Part shown: positions 15,571 to 23,908 of the stretch, in pieces | Numbering within the stretch: the first letter of the stretch is position 1 | Layout of the letters: each line of letters starts with the position of its first letter | Assembly (NCBI GenBank): GCA_001552765.1 | Contig: KQ959474.1 | Location: 107,518 to 171,517, forward strand | DNA from: Bacteroidales bacterium KA00344 | GTDB taxonomy: Bacteria > Bacteroidota > Bacteroidia > Bacteroidales > Bacteroidaceae | Direction of reading: 5' to 3' | DNA length: 64,000 nucleotides | Made by a program: the position numbers and the translations under genes | Notes under the pieces: model-generated | What the model was told of the DNA's origin: nothing | Databases searched by the model: none | The model's input: the letters and a program-made list of their open reading frames with translations, nothing else

Positions 15571-17013
15571 ATGGAAAACGTGACGGAACACAATCGGTCG
15601 TTTACAAAGCAGCATGGTGAAGGTTTTCTGCCCGGACAGGAGCCGCGTGTGACCGTGGGCATTGTCTGTGGAGAGCGAGTTTCCTTTTCGCTGAATGTCC
15701 CTTATTTAGCAGATGGGCAAGAGGTTGTGGGCGATCAGGAGGTGGCTTTTGCAGAAGGTGCTATCTTGTGGAATGGCAAAATCTACAACGACTTGTTTTT
15801 CCGGGCCGAAAGAGCTGATACATCTTTTGCATTGAATGATGTTACCATCGGCATCAATTTCCATTGGGAACGGAAGGAAACACAAGTCTTTTCGGGCAAT
15901 CTGCGGTTTGTGGTGGAGGACGGTAAGGTGCGAGCCATCAACGAATTGCCTGTCGAGGATTATCTTCTGAGTGTCATTTCCAGTGAGATGAACGGCACAT
16001 CGAGCCTCGAATTGCTGAAGGCTCATGCCGTTATCTCGCGTTCGTGGCTATTGGCTCAGATGGAGAAACGTCGGACGATGACCGAACATAATCTTGGTGT
16101 TTCATTTGTACAGACTGATGAAGAACTCATCAGATGGTACGACCGCGAAGACCACACATTGTTTGATGTGTGTGCTGACGACCATTGTCAGCGTTATCAA
16201 GGCATTACGAAGGCCACATCGCCACAGGTAGCCGAGGCCATTAGGCAGACACGAGGCGAGTTGCTCATGTCGGATGGAGGTATCTGCGACGCCCGATTTT
16301 CCAAATGTTGCGGAGGTATGGTCGAGGAGTTTCAATATTGTTGGGAAGACACGCCCAAGCCGTATCTCAAGGCTTTGTTGGACAGGTCGGGAACTACTGA
16401 CCTTTCTGAATGGTCAGACTCGTCGGACCAATCTGACAGGTCCGATAGGTCTGATTGGTCGGACAATTTCCCCGACCTTACCCTTGAGCCTAATGCTGAC
16501 CGCTGGATTCGCACTGCCCCGCCCAGCTACTGTAACACACACGATGCACGCATTTTGGCTCAGGTGCTCAACAATTTTGATCAGGAAACCGCAGATTTCT
16601 ACCGTTGGCGCGTCACCTACACGCAGTCGCAGCTGTCCAATCTCATTGCCCGCAAGCTGGGAACGGATTTTGGAAAAATCGTAAATCTTGTGCCCATAGC
16701 GCGCGGAAAGAGCGGCCGATTGTATAAACTCAAGATTGTGGGCACGCTAAAAACCCTTGTCATGGGTAAGGAACTCGAAATCAGGCGAGTCCTGAGCGAA
16801 AGCCATCTTTACAGTTCCGCATTTGTGGTAGACCGAAAAGACATAGGCCCCGACGGTGTTCCTGCAGCCTTCGAACTCATAGGAGCCGGATGGGGGCATG
16901 GCGTGGGATTGTGTCAAATTGGCGCAGCAGTGATGGGAGAGCGTGGGTTTAAATATGACGAAATCCTCACGCACTATTATCCGGGTGCCAATATCGTGAG
17001 TATATACAAATAA
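15571..17013 (+). CDS. SpoIID/LytB-domain protein
   Basis: A 480-residue protein with the SpoIID/LytB fold. Key blocks: VEDYLLSVISSEMNGTSS (with the Glu matching the lytic transglycosylase catalytic residue of SpoIID), LKAHAVISRSW, and the C-terminal GWGHGVGLCQIGAAVMGERG and ILTHYYPGA. SpoIID cleaves glycan strands lacking stem peptides in spore formers; in Bacteroidota the gene commonly sits in peptidoglycan-recycling clusters, in keeping with the AmpG-like transporter next door. No signal peptide is apparent. An (S-D-X)7 repeat (16405-16467) interrupts the region between the CCGG(MV)EEF segment and the second half. ATG 15511 is an alternative start; 15571 has a better purine-rich leader. 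Confidence 0.85.
   Translation: MENVTEHNRSFTKQHGEGFLPGQEPRVTVGIVCGERVSFSLNVPYLADGQEVVGDQEVAFAEGAILWNGKIYNDLFFRAERADTSFALNDVTIGINFHWERKETQVFSGNLRFVVEDGKVRAINELPVEDYLLSVISSEMNGTSSLELLKAHAVISRSWLLAQMEKRRTMTEHNLGVSFVQTDEELIRWYDREDHTLFDVCADDHCQRYQGITKATSPQVAEAIRQTRGELLMSDGGICDARFSKCCGGMVEEFQYCWEDTPKPYLKALLDRSGTTDLSEWSDSSDQSDRSDRSDWSDNFPDLTLEPNADRWIRTAPPSYCNTHDARILAQVLNNFDQETADFYRWRVTYTQSQLSNLIARKLGTDFGKIVNLVPIARGKSGRLYKLKIVGTLKTLVMGKELEIRRVLSESHLYSSAFVVDRKDIGPDGVPAAFELIGAGWGHGVGLCQIGAAVMGERGFKYDEILTHYYPGANIVSIYK
16405..16467 (+). repeat. 9-bp tandem minisatellite inside SpoIID gene
   Basis: Seven in-frame 9-bp units encode SEW, SDS, SDQ, SDR, SDR, SDW and SDN. Units vary in sequence but keep the Ser-Asp codons. 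The array is partly self-complementary (GTCGGACCAATC near one end, GATTGGTCGGAC at the other, one mismatch), so the minus strand also reads as Ser-Asp repeats. It lies in a loop region of the protein and is likely length-variable between strains. Confidence 0.85.
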
Positions 17014-17101
17014 GCATTACGGGCGGACGTGTATGACGAACAGGCTGCCCGGAAAGATCGAATAGTAACCAACTGATAATTATATATATAAGGAGAATTT
17101 A

Positions 17102-18427
17102 ATGAATCCTGTACCACCCAACAACCAAGCCCCACAGAACAGCAATCCCAATGCCCGTTCCCCCTGGCTCTGGGTACCTACGCTGACTTTCAGCGACAGC
17201 TTGCCGGCCGTGGCTGTGATGGCTATTTCTGTCATCTTCTACAAACAAATGGGACTGAGCAATGCGGCCATCACGTTCTACACTTCGTGGTTTTATCTGC
17301 CTTGGGTGCTGAAACCTGTTTGGAGTCCATTCATCGACTTGGTGAAAACCAAGCGTTGGTGGGTGTTGGCTATGGAAATTCTCATTGGTGCTGCCTTGGG
17401 TGGCGTGGCTTTTACCATCCCTACGGCCTCGTGGTTGCAGGGTACGCTGTTTTTCTTCTGGGTCATGGCGTTTGCCGGAGCCAGTCATTGTGTGGCGGCC
17501 GATGGTTTCTATATGCTGGGGCTCAATCCACATCAGCAGGCAGAATTCATGGGAGTGCGCACGTTGTTCGACCGCTTTGCAACCATTTTCGGACAGGGCA
17601 TATTGGTGATGGTGGCCGGAAACCTGCAAGTGGTCTTCCGCAACAGCATCTCGTATTCGTGGAGTTTGTTGTTCTATGGCGTGATGGGTATTTTTCTGGC
17701 CCTATGGCTGTGGCATAACTATTCGCTGCCGTATGCCAAAGAGGATGTGAAACACGAGTATGTGAACAAGCGTACGATATGGAAGGGATTTGTGGAAACT
17801 TTCCGTACATTTTTCACCAAAGACCAAGTGGTGTTCGCTGTGTTGTTTATCATGCTTTTCCGTATGCCCGAAGGCTTGCTGTCGAAGGTTTCGGAGCTAT
17901 TCCTCATCGATGCCGGCCATAATGGCGGATTGGGGCTCTCGCCTCAGGAATACGGTTTGGTGCAAGGCACGGTGGGTATCATTGGCATAGCCTGTGGCGG
18001 GCTTTTGGGTGGCTGGCTGGCCAGTCGTGATGGGCTGAAAAAGTGGCTGTGGCCTATGGTGGCGGCTTTCACGCTGCCTGAACTGGTGTATGTGTTCCTA
18101 AGCTACACGCTGCCATCGAGTCTCGTGGTTGTCAATCTTTGTGTGTTTGCCGAGCAGTTTGGCTACGGTTTCGGGCTCACGGCCTATATGCTTTTTCTCA
18201 TATACTATAGTTGGGGCGAATATAAAACGAGTCACTATGCACTGGCTTCAGCCATGATGTTTCTTTCGATGATGCTTCCCGGAATTGTTGCCGGAGCATT
18301 GCAGGAAACGATGGGCTATCGCCATTTCTTCATTTTTACTTTGCTTGCTTGCAGCATCATGTATGTTTTGGCAGCGTTTCTCAAAATTCCTCAGGACTTT
18401 GGGAAACGTGAGGATTGGGAGGAATGA
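17102..18427 (+). CDS. AmpG-like MFS transporter
   Basis: A 441-residue polytopic protein with about twelve transmembrane helices, of the AmpG-like major facilitator group. The N-terminus FSDSLPAVAVMAISVIFYKQMG and FYTSWFYLPWVLKPVWSPFIDL match the family, with the large FYMLGLNPHQQAEFMGVR loop. AmpG imports anhydro-muropeptides from the periplasm for cell-wall recycling. The neighbour upstream is the SpoIID-like protein, which supports a role in peptidoglycan recycling, though the exact substrate is not proven by sequence. A purine-rich ribosome-binding site (AAGGAG) precedes the ATG. Confidence 0.8.
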   Translation: MNPVPPNNQAPQNSNPNARSPWLWVPTLTFSDSLPAVAVMAISVIFYKQMGLSNAAITFYTSWFYLPWVLKPVWSPFIDLVKTKRWWVLAMEILIGAALGGVAFTIPTASWLQGTLFFFWVMAFAGASHCVAADGFYMLGLNPHQQAEFMGVRTLFDRFATIFGQGILVMVAGNLQVVFRNSISYSWSLLFYGVMGIFLALWLWHNYSLPYAKEDVKHEYVNKRTIWKGFVETFRTFFTKDQVVFAVLFIMLFRMPEGLLSKVSELFLIDAGHNGGLGLSPQEYGLVQGTVGIIGIACGGLLGGWLASRDGLKKWLWPMVAAFTLPELVYVFLSYTLPSSLVVVNLCVFAEQFGYGFGLTAYMLFLIYYSWGEYKTSHYALASAMMFLSMMLPGIVAGALQETMGYRHFFIFTLLACSIMYVLAAFLKIPQDFGKREDWEE

Positions 18428-18954
18428 CAACGTAAACACAGGGTTTCCCATTCGGATTTTGTCAGCGGTTGATGAGGAATAATTATTATGAAATATTTTG
18501 AACAGCACTGTTGTTTTTTGCGTTTTTCAAAATTTTCATGGCACGCTGTCGAAATTTCCTCTAAAAAAGCATCTTTGCATACCACTGATAATTAACGATT
18601 TGTAAATAATTGACAACTTTCGGTTTTGCGATTGAAGCTTAATCGTCTTGCGGTTAGTGCTTATTCATGAAGGGGTTAGGCCTTATCCGTTGTGTGTTTA
18701 GGGCTTTGTGGTGATGCAATTGGGCCTTAGTCGGGATCGAAGCTCAACGGACTTCGTTTATTTTTGCGTTTTTCGGCTCTCTATTTGTCATCTTAAGGCG
18801 AGAATGACTGTTTTTAGGACGATAAATAATTTTGAATTATATGAACAAAAAGTAATGCTTAGTCCGAGATTTTATGCCATTGAAGATGTTGCATTTTTGT
18901 ACGAATATCGAATGGCTTTTTATAGGAAATTCATGTATCTTCATGTTTTTTCCG
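18428..18954. other. Intergenic region with a divergent copy of the dispersed repeat core
   Basis: About 530 nt without a convincing gene. From 18634 to about 18770 it contains short units such as GAAGCTTAATCG, TTGCGGTTAG and GGGCCTTAGTCGG. They resemble the centre of the 384-nt elements at 41904 and 51056, for instance AAAGCTTAGTCATGTTGCGGTTAAGGCT in the latter, written here as two overlapping parts: AAAGCTTAGTC and TTGCGGTTAAGGCT. The anchor blocks at the ends of those elements are not recognisable here. Confidence 0.5.
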
Positions 18955-18962
18955 TATCTTTG
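18955..18962 (+). promoter_or_regulatory. -7 box abutting PagL-like gene
   Basis: TATCTTTG followed by 8 nt before the ATG at 18971, so transcription probably starts at or next to the start codon. Confidence 0.5.
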
Positions 18963-18970
18963 CGACCTGT

Positions 18971-20263
18971 ATGAGAAGAATAGGCACAATCATTCTGGGG
19001 ATCTTCGGTATCGTTTCAACCTGTGCAGCAGGTACGGATACAGATACAATAACAGGCACTTGCTTTAACCGCTTCAGTGCTCGTCATTTTGGTTGCGAGG
19101 TGAGCGTGTTGCCCGGAAGAGTGATAGCTGCCGACCCCTATGCAAAAAAGTGGCTGAAGAATAAAAATGTATTGGCTCTGAGAGCAGGTGTCAGATACTC
19201 CACATTACCGCAAGACAGTGATGAGTATGCGCGAGATTTTGGTTATCCAACGTTTGTGGTTGGTATGCAGTATGGGTTGAATCGCGGCGTGACAATGCAT
19301 CGAGAGAAGGATACAGCATGGGGACTGCTTGAGCCGGTAGACTATACTTCCCGTCTGGGAAATATGATGACACTCTATGGAACTTTTGAGAGGCCTGTTT
19401 TGCGCAGTCGAAGATGGCAAGGCGATTACACGCTCTCTGTTGGCGTGAGTTACAGCAACTCGAAATATAACACCCATAACGCCATAGACAACGAGCTGAT
19501 AGGCTCAAGATGGTTGATTTATTTCGGAGCCGGAGTACACGCAACGTATCGCATAGCGGAAAACTGGGGATTGCGCGGAGGACTGGATTTCTATCACCAC
19601 AGCAATGGAGCCACTAACAGACCGAACAAGGGTGCAAACATGGTTGCTCCGTCGATAGGTGTGGTTTATGATCCGTTTGGTGGGAAAGAGATCGATTCAG
19701 GTAAAACAGGAACAGGGCCATCGCGAGGGTCGTTCAAACCGTATAGTTTTCTTGAAGTTGCAACACGTATGGGGGTGAAAACCTTACACGAAGATTGGCA
19801 GCTTACGCAGTTTCGTACGCCGCCGGGAGCTCCTGATTACCGAACATCTCGATTTAAACGTTACCTTACCTACTCATTCCATGCGTCCATATTGAGAAGG
19901 TATGCCCGCAGATGGGCTTCGGGAGTAGGGGTGGATGTATATAGGGTTTCGTACACCCGGCGTGTGGAGGAGATAGAGCGTGCCGAAGGCATTGATAGCA
20001 AGCTTGACCCGTGGTCGTTTGGCGTTTCGGGCAAGCATCGTGTGTATTATCACAATCTCTCGCTTAATCTTTCGTTGGGTTGTTACTTGCATCGCAATTT
20101 GGGTGATAATGCCAAGCAGGTTGAAAGCTCTGTTTATGAGCATGTAGGCATACACTATTCTTTTCCTCGTCTTAACCGTTTCTCGGTGGGCATTGGTATC
20201 AAAGCACACAACACAAAGGCGGACTGCTTAGAGGTGACGGCAGCTTATCCTGTTGTTCTCTGA
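18971..20263 (+). CDS. PagL-like lipid A 3-O-deacylase (acyloxyacyl hydrolase family)
   Basis: A 430-residue outer-membrane protein with signal peptide (to about residue 20). The segment GLDFYHHSNGATNRPNKGANMVAPSIG, quoted in part as FYHHSNGATNRPNKG, carries the HxSN signature of PagL; His 209 or 210 and Ser 211 would be the catalytic pair. PagL removes the 3-O acyl chain from lipid A. Typical PagL is about 170 residues. This protein has an extra C-terminal half of about 190 residues rich in aromatic beta-strands, so it is probably a larger barrel or has a second domain. The family assignment is good, but the activity is an inference. It stands alone, with a very short or absent leader. Confidence 0.75.
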   Translation: MRRIGTIILGIFGIVSTCAAGTDTDTITGTCFNRFSARHFGCEVSVLPGRVIAADPYAKKWLKNKNVLALRAGVRYSTLPQDSDEYARDFGYPTFVVGMQYGLNRGVTMHREKDTAWGLLEPVDYTSRLGNMMTLYGTFERPVLRSRRWQGDYTLSVGVSYSNSKYNTHNAIDNELIGSRWLIYFGAGVHATYRIAENWGLRGGLDFYHHSNGATNRPNKGANMVAPSIGVVYDPFGGKEIDSGKTGTGPSRGSFKPYSFLEVATRMGVKTLHEDWQLTQFRTPPGAPDYRTSRFKRYLTYSFHASILRRYARRWASGVGVDVYRVSYTRRVEEIERAEGIDSKLDPWSFGVSGKHRVYYHNLSLNLSLGCYLHRNLGDNAKQVESSVYEHVGIHYSFPRLNRFSVGIGIKAHNTKADCLEVTAAYPVVL

Positions 20264-20397
20264 ACATCAGTAGGTTGCGGTGTATGTTTTTAGTCTCAAA
20301 GATGATAGATTTCGGAGCCATACGTCAACCTTTTTTCAGTCTCATCTTTTGTCGAATAATTAGAAATATCTCGTGTGGTATCTGCTTATGGAATCCG

Positions 20398-20406
20398 CCC
20401 CCCCCC
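20398..20406 (+). repeat. C9 homopolymer tract
   Basis: Nine consecutive C bases in the 237-nt gap between the PagL-like gene and nif3, about 65 nt upstream of the nif3 -7 box. Such tracts change length by slipped-strand mispairing. Confidence 0.8.
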
Positions 20407-20471
20407 GCTAATAATATGTTAAATCTCACTAAAAGTATTTGATCCTCATGACGATAACCCTTTATTTTTAT

Positions 20472-20479
20472 TAACTTTG
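20472..20479 (+). promoter_or_regulatory. -7 box for nif3
   Basis: TAACTTTG, 21 nt before the GTG start at 20501. It overlaps the TTG at 20477 and so rules out the longer reading. Confidence 0.5.
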
Positions 20480-20500
20480 TATCATAAATATATATTTAGC

Positions 20501-21322
20501 GTGAAAATAATAGAAGTGGTGAATGCCCTTGAACGTTTCGCGCCTCTGCCCCTGCAGGCAGGATTTGACAATGCCGGCTTGCAGATAGGATTAACAGATG
20601 CGGAAGTCTCAGGGGCTTTGTTGTGTCTTGACGTGACAGAGCAGATTGTGGACGAGGCGATCGGCTTGGGGTGTAACCTCATAGTGTCGCACCATCCGCT
20701 CATCTTCCACAAATTGGCAAGAATTATTGGTGAAAACGAAGTGCAACGCACGGTGATGAAAGCCATTGAAAATCATGTGGCCATCGTTTCCATGCATACC
20801 AACATGGATAGTGCCAAAGGAGGCGTGAATCATAAGATGGCCGAAAAGATGGAGCTTGAGAAACTGCGTTTCTTTGGAAAGGAACAGACAGTGGAGGTGC
20901 CGGCGGCCGATGGGCAGCAAGAATCGGTGACGGTGGAAGGCGGCGAAGGCGTAATCGGTGAGTTTAAGGAGCCGATGGCGGCCGACGATTTCATCATTAT
21001 GCTGAAACGCGTGTTCGATGTGGAATGTGTGATGGCCAACCAGTTGCTGCGGCGTGAAATTAAGTCGGTGGCTCTCTGTGGTGGGTCAGGCTCATTCCTT
21101 TTGTCAGAGGCAATAGCCCAAAAGGCCGATGCCTTTGTGACAGGCGAGATGAGCTATCATGATTATTTTGGTCACGATCAGGAAATTCAGATTGCGGTGA
21201 TTGGACATTATCAGAGCGAACAGTATACCAATGAGGTGTTCCGGGATGTGATCAATAAGGAATGTCCCGGAGTGAAATGCTATCTGACGAGGACCAATAC
21301 AAATCCGATTATTTACTTGTAA
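20501..21322 (+). CDS. Nif3-like dinuclear metal-centre protein
   Basis: A 273-residue member of the NIF3/YbgI/YqfO family, hexameric proteins with a di-metal site sometimes annotated as GTP cyclohydrolase I type 2. The start VKIIEVVNALERFAPLPLQAGFDNAGLQIG is the family N-terminus. Metal-ligand blocks are IVSHHPLIFHKL (HH), HTNMDSAKGGVNHKMAE, TGEMSYHDYFG and GHYQSEQYTNEVF near the end. The middle insertion (about residues 130-235) is the usual extra domain. GTG at 20501 is chosen as start from the family alignment and the promoter position. Its physiological function remains uncertain. It is followed 22 nt later by a zinc-ribbon protein, a conserved pairing. Confidence 0.88.
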   Translation: MKIIEVVNALERFAPLPLQAGFDNAGLQIGLTDAEVSGALLCLDVTEQIVDEAIGLGCNLIVSHHPLIFHKLARIIGENEVQRTVMKAIENHVAIVSMHTNMDSAKGGVNHKMAEKMELEKLRFFGKEQTVEVPAADGQQESVTVEGGEGVIGEFKEPMAADDFIIMLKRVFDVECVMANQLLRREIKSVALCGGSGSFLLSEAIAQKADAFVTGEMSYHDYFGHDQEIQIAVIGHYQSEQYTNEVFRDVINKECPGVKCYLTRTNTNPIIYL

Positions 21323-21344
21323 TTTTTAAATACATTATAATATT

Positions 21345-22190
21345 ATGGCAAAGAAAGATCCAAAAGAATTGTCTGTCGAAGATAAACTGTCAGCACTTTA
21401 TAAGTTGCAGACGGCCTTGTCGGCAATTGACGAGAAGCGCGCTCTGCGCGGAGAGCTCCCGTTAGAAGTGCAAGACCTTGAAGACGAGATTGAAGGGCTG
21501 ACTACTCGTTTCAGCAAGATTGAGAGTGACATTGAGGACTTCCGTTCGGCCATTGCGCAGAAACGCAATGAGATTGAAACGGCACAGGCGAGCGTGGAGC
21601 GCTATAAGTCTCAGTTGGACGAAGTGAGAAACAATCGTGAATATGACACGCTGAGTAAAGAAATAGAGTTTCAGACTCTGGAAATTCAGCTTTGCAACAA
21701 AAAGATTAAAGAGGCAACGGTAAAAGTTGCAGAACGTCAGGAAGATTTAGCCAAAACGAAGGAAAACATCACTGAGCGTCAGAAAGATTTGGACCACAAG
21801 CGTGAGGAACTTGCTGAAATTATGCAGGAAACTCGCGAGGAAGAAGATCGGTTGAAGGCGGAGGTTAAGGATTTGGAAACGAAGATCGAGCCTCGCTTGC
21901 TTGACAGCTTCAAGCGTATTCGCAAGGGGGCGCGTAACGGTTTGGGCTTGGTGTATGTGCAGCGTGATGCGTGCGGTGGATGTTTCAATAAGATTCCGCC
22001 ACAGCGTCAGCTTGATATTAAAATGCACAAGAAGATTATTGTGTGCGAATATTGTGGCCGTATCCTTATTGACCCAGAGTTAGCCGGTGTAAAGCCTGAG
22101 AAGGTTGAGGAGAAGAAGCCAAAACGTAAGCGTACAACCCGCCGCACGAAGATGGCCGATGAAAAGGAAGAAGCCTCAAACGAAGAGTAA
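21345..22190 (+). CDS. Coiled-coil zinc-ribbon protein (CT398/DUF164-like)
   Basis: A 281-residue protein: a long coiled-coil (about residues 10-185, dense in Glu, Lys and Arg heptads), a C4 zinc ribbon (CGGCFNKIPPQ and VCEYCGRIL, Cys pairs about 30 residues apart) and a basic tail (KKPKRKRTTRRTK). It fits the C4-type zinc-ribbon family DUF164, often encoded next to nif3. Homologues have been linked to flagella or type III secretion in other phyla, but neither exists here, so a nucleic-acid or ribosome-linked role is possible. It ends before a strong hairpin shared with the convergent dnaJ-like gene. Confidence 0.82.
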   Translation: MAKKDPKELSVEDKLSALYKLQTALSAIDEKRALRGELPLEVQDLEDEIEGLTTRFSKIESDIEDFRSAIAQKRNEIETAQASVERYKSQLDEVRNNREYDTLSKEIEFQTLEIQLCNKKIKEATVKVAERQEDLAKTKENITERQKDLDHKREELAEIMQETREEEDRLKAEVKDLETKIEPRLLDSFKRIRKGARNGLGLVYVQRDACGGCFNKIPPQRQLDIKMHKKIIVCEYCGRILIDPELAGVKPEKVEEKKPKRKRTTRRTKMADEKEEASNEE

Positions 22191-22218
22191 AATAATAGCC
22201 TGTAAGGCTATGTGAAGA

Positions 22219-22280
22219 TATACAACAAAAAACTCCTCGTCGTTCAGAAACGAATGATGAGGAGTTTTTTGTTGTGTATA
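22219..22280. terminator. Long bidirectional terminator hairpin
   Basis: A stem of about 27 bp with two G-U pairs and a small bulge joins 22219-22245 to 22252-22280. The core is ACTCCTC/GAGGAGT flanked by A-runs and T-runs, so each strand ends in a T-tract. It separates the convergent zinc-ribbon and dnaJ-like genes. A related 23-nt copy of its right flank (GTTGTGTATAGTTAATGTGG at 22271) recurs at 22337. Confidence 0.8.
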
Positions 22281-22369
22281 GTTAATGTGGTAATCCGTAT
22301 CCGCAAAGCGGGCCTGTCCCCCGTAACAAGTTTTTCGTTGTATATAGCTAACGTGGTAAGGGGTGGGGA

Positions 22370-23188
22370 TTATAATCCGCGTGCTTTCCAAACGGTTTCT
22401 TTGGCAGCATTAATCTCTTGAAATTTCTTCTCGGCAGCCTTGCGCACGTCTTCCCCAAGTGCAGAAACTTTGTCAGGGTGGTGTTGCAGGGCAAGTTTGC
22501 GATAGGCAGCCTTTACTTCCCGGTCGGAGGCAGATGGTGATATCCCCAACACTTTATAAGCTGCATCAAGGCTTGTGCCGGCATCCTGAAGGTTGAGCAT
22601 GGAGTTGAGGACGGCTTCGCTAAGTCCGAGCTGTAGAGTGCACTCGCGTAGGGCATTGATTTCAGCAGCAACTACTGAGCCATCGGCCTGTGCAAGCAAA
22701 ACGAGAAAATCGAGAAGTTGCAGGCGTTGCTCGTATGACATATGCTGCCTGATTTGTACACAGCTACTCATCACGGCACTGCGATATTCTGTGACGCCTA
22801 ATGTTTTTTGCTGTTCAAAGAGCTTGAGCAATATCTGTTCGCCCTCTATAGCTCCGCTTTCTCCAAAATTGGTGCGAAGCCATTGGCGCATGAGATTCAT
22901 CTCGGAATGCATTACCCTGCTGTCAGCACGGATGATGTATGAGGCTAAAACCAGCAATGAGAAAAGAAAGTCGTTGCGCTGGCCACTGTAAAAACGGTTT
23001 TGATGATAGCCGTATTGGTGTTGAGAAAAACCGTTGTTACTGTTAAACCCTTCGTTGTAATTAACATTATCAGAGTCTGTTTCGGAGTCGAACAATGATC
23101 CTAAGGCGTAACCTGCGAATGCGCCGAGGGGACTTCCTGTAACGATAAATCCAAGAACACCACCAATCCATTTGCCTAATTTGGCCAT
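22370..23188 (-). CDS. TerB-DnaJ domain protein (DjlA-like)
   Basis: A 272-residue protein. The N-terminus has a Gly-rich hydrophobic segment (WIGGVLGFIVTGSPLGAFAGYALGSLF split here as GGVLGFIVTG and GAFAGYALGSLF), probably a membrane anchor. A TerB-like helical domain follows (about 75-190, with LAQADGSVVAAEINAL). The C-terminus is a J domain (about 207-272) with the HPD motif in LALQHHPDKV. The arrangement matches DjlA, a membrane-associated DnaK co-chaperone. It has its own transcription unit, convergent with the zinc-ribbon gene. Confidence 0.88.
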   Translation of the reverse strand: MAKLGKWIGGVLGFIVTGSPLGAFAGYALGSLFDSETDSDNVNYNEGFNSNNGFSQHQYGYHQNRFYSGQRNDFLFSLLVLASYIIRADSRVMHSEMNLMRQWLRTNFGESGAIEGEQILLKLFEQQKTLGVTEYRSAVMSSCVQIRQHMSYEQRLQLLDFLVLLAQADGSVVAAEINALRECTLQLGLSEAVLNSMLNLQDAGTSLDAAYKVLGISPSASDREVKAAYRKLALQHHPDKVSALGEDVRKAAEKKFQEINAAKETVWKARGL

Positions 23189-23517
23189 AATAGTCTATTT
23201 TTATATAATGTGGCAACCGTGCCGTGCAGAGGGGAGAGAGGATTCTTTCCTCCAAGAGAAAACCTTTGAAGGCTTGCATGGGGAAGGAACACAATGCCTC
23301 TACAGTATAAATAATATGTGGTACATACTACAAATCTTTTGCCAAAAATCAAAGAGGTATGTTTGATGATGAAAGCTGGCTTTCAAACCTTTTAATTGGT
23401 GGCATGAAATGAAGGAGGTACAGTTGTTGGCACAAATTTTTATTTGTTTTGCATACATGCTTTTTGCAAATGTAGTAAAATAGTCCCAGCATAGTTCTCT
23501 TTTTGCTGAAAATTTGC

Positions 23518-23525
23518 TAATTTTG
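23518..23525 (+). promoter_or_regulatory. -7 box for 69-residue membrane protein
   Basis: TAATTTTG, 31 nt before the ATG at 23557. Several nearby TTTG motifs make the -33 element ambiguous. Confidence 0.45.
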
Positions 23526-23556
23526 CAATAAATAATAAACTTAATACGCATATATT

Positions 23557-23766
23557 ATGAATATAGCTATAGCTTTTCTTGTGTTTCTTGCAGCTGCAAT
23601 GATATTGTGGGGAGTGGGAGAGTTGAATTACAGGGGATTTAATTACGAGGAGGATGTTCCTCATCATCCGGATCCAACAGCGCATCAAGGTGGCGAATAT
23701 GTTGAATTGAGCCTGAGAGATATTTTGCTCGATAATAGCACGAAAGGTTATAGTGCTGTGGATTAA
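23557..23766 (+). CDS. Small single-pass membrane protein, unknown
   Basis: A 69-residue protein I do not recognise. One transmembrane helix (about 3-20) is followed by WGVGELNYRGFNYEEDVPHH and a polar tail ending ILLDNSTKGYSAVD. A -7 box upstream, good codon structure and an isolated position support a real gene. The HHPDPTAHQGG segment could bind metal, but that is only a composition argument. It lies between two minus-strand genes and is probably monocistronic. Confidence 0.55.
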   Translation: MNIAIAFLVFLAAAMILWGVGELNYRGFNYEEDVPHHPDPTAHQGGEYVELSLRDILLDNSTKGYSAVD

Positions 23767-23908
23767 TATGCTTTTATGATTTTGTAAAATATCAGACGGA
23801 TATTTCTCAATATGAGCAGCGGGCTTCACTCTGAATGGAGTGTGGCCCGCTGTTGTATGAAATGGGATGTTGGCATAGATTTAAGCCATTTATAAAAAGG
23901 TAATAATG

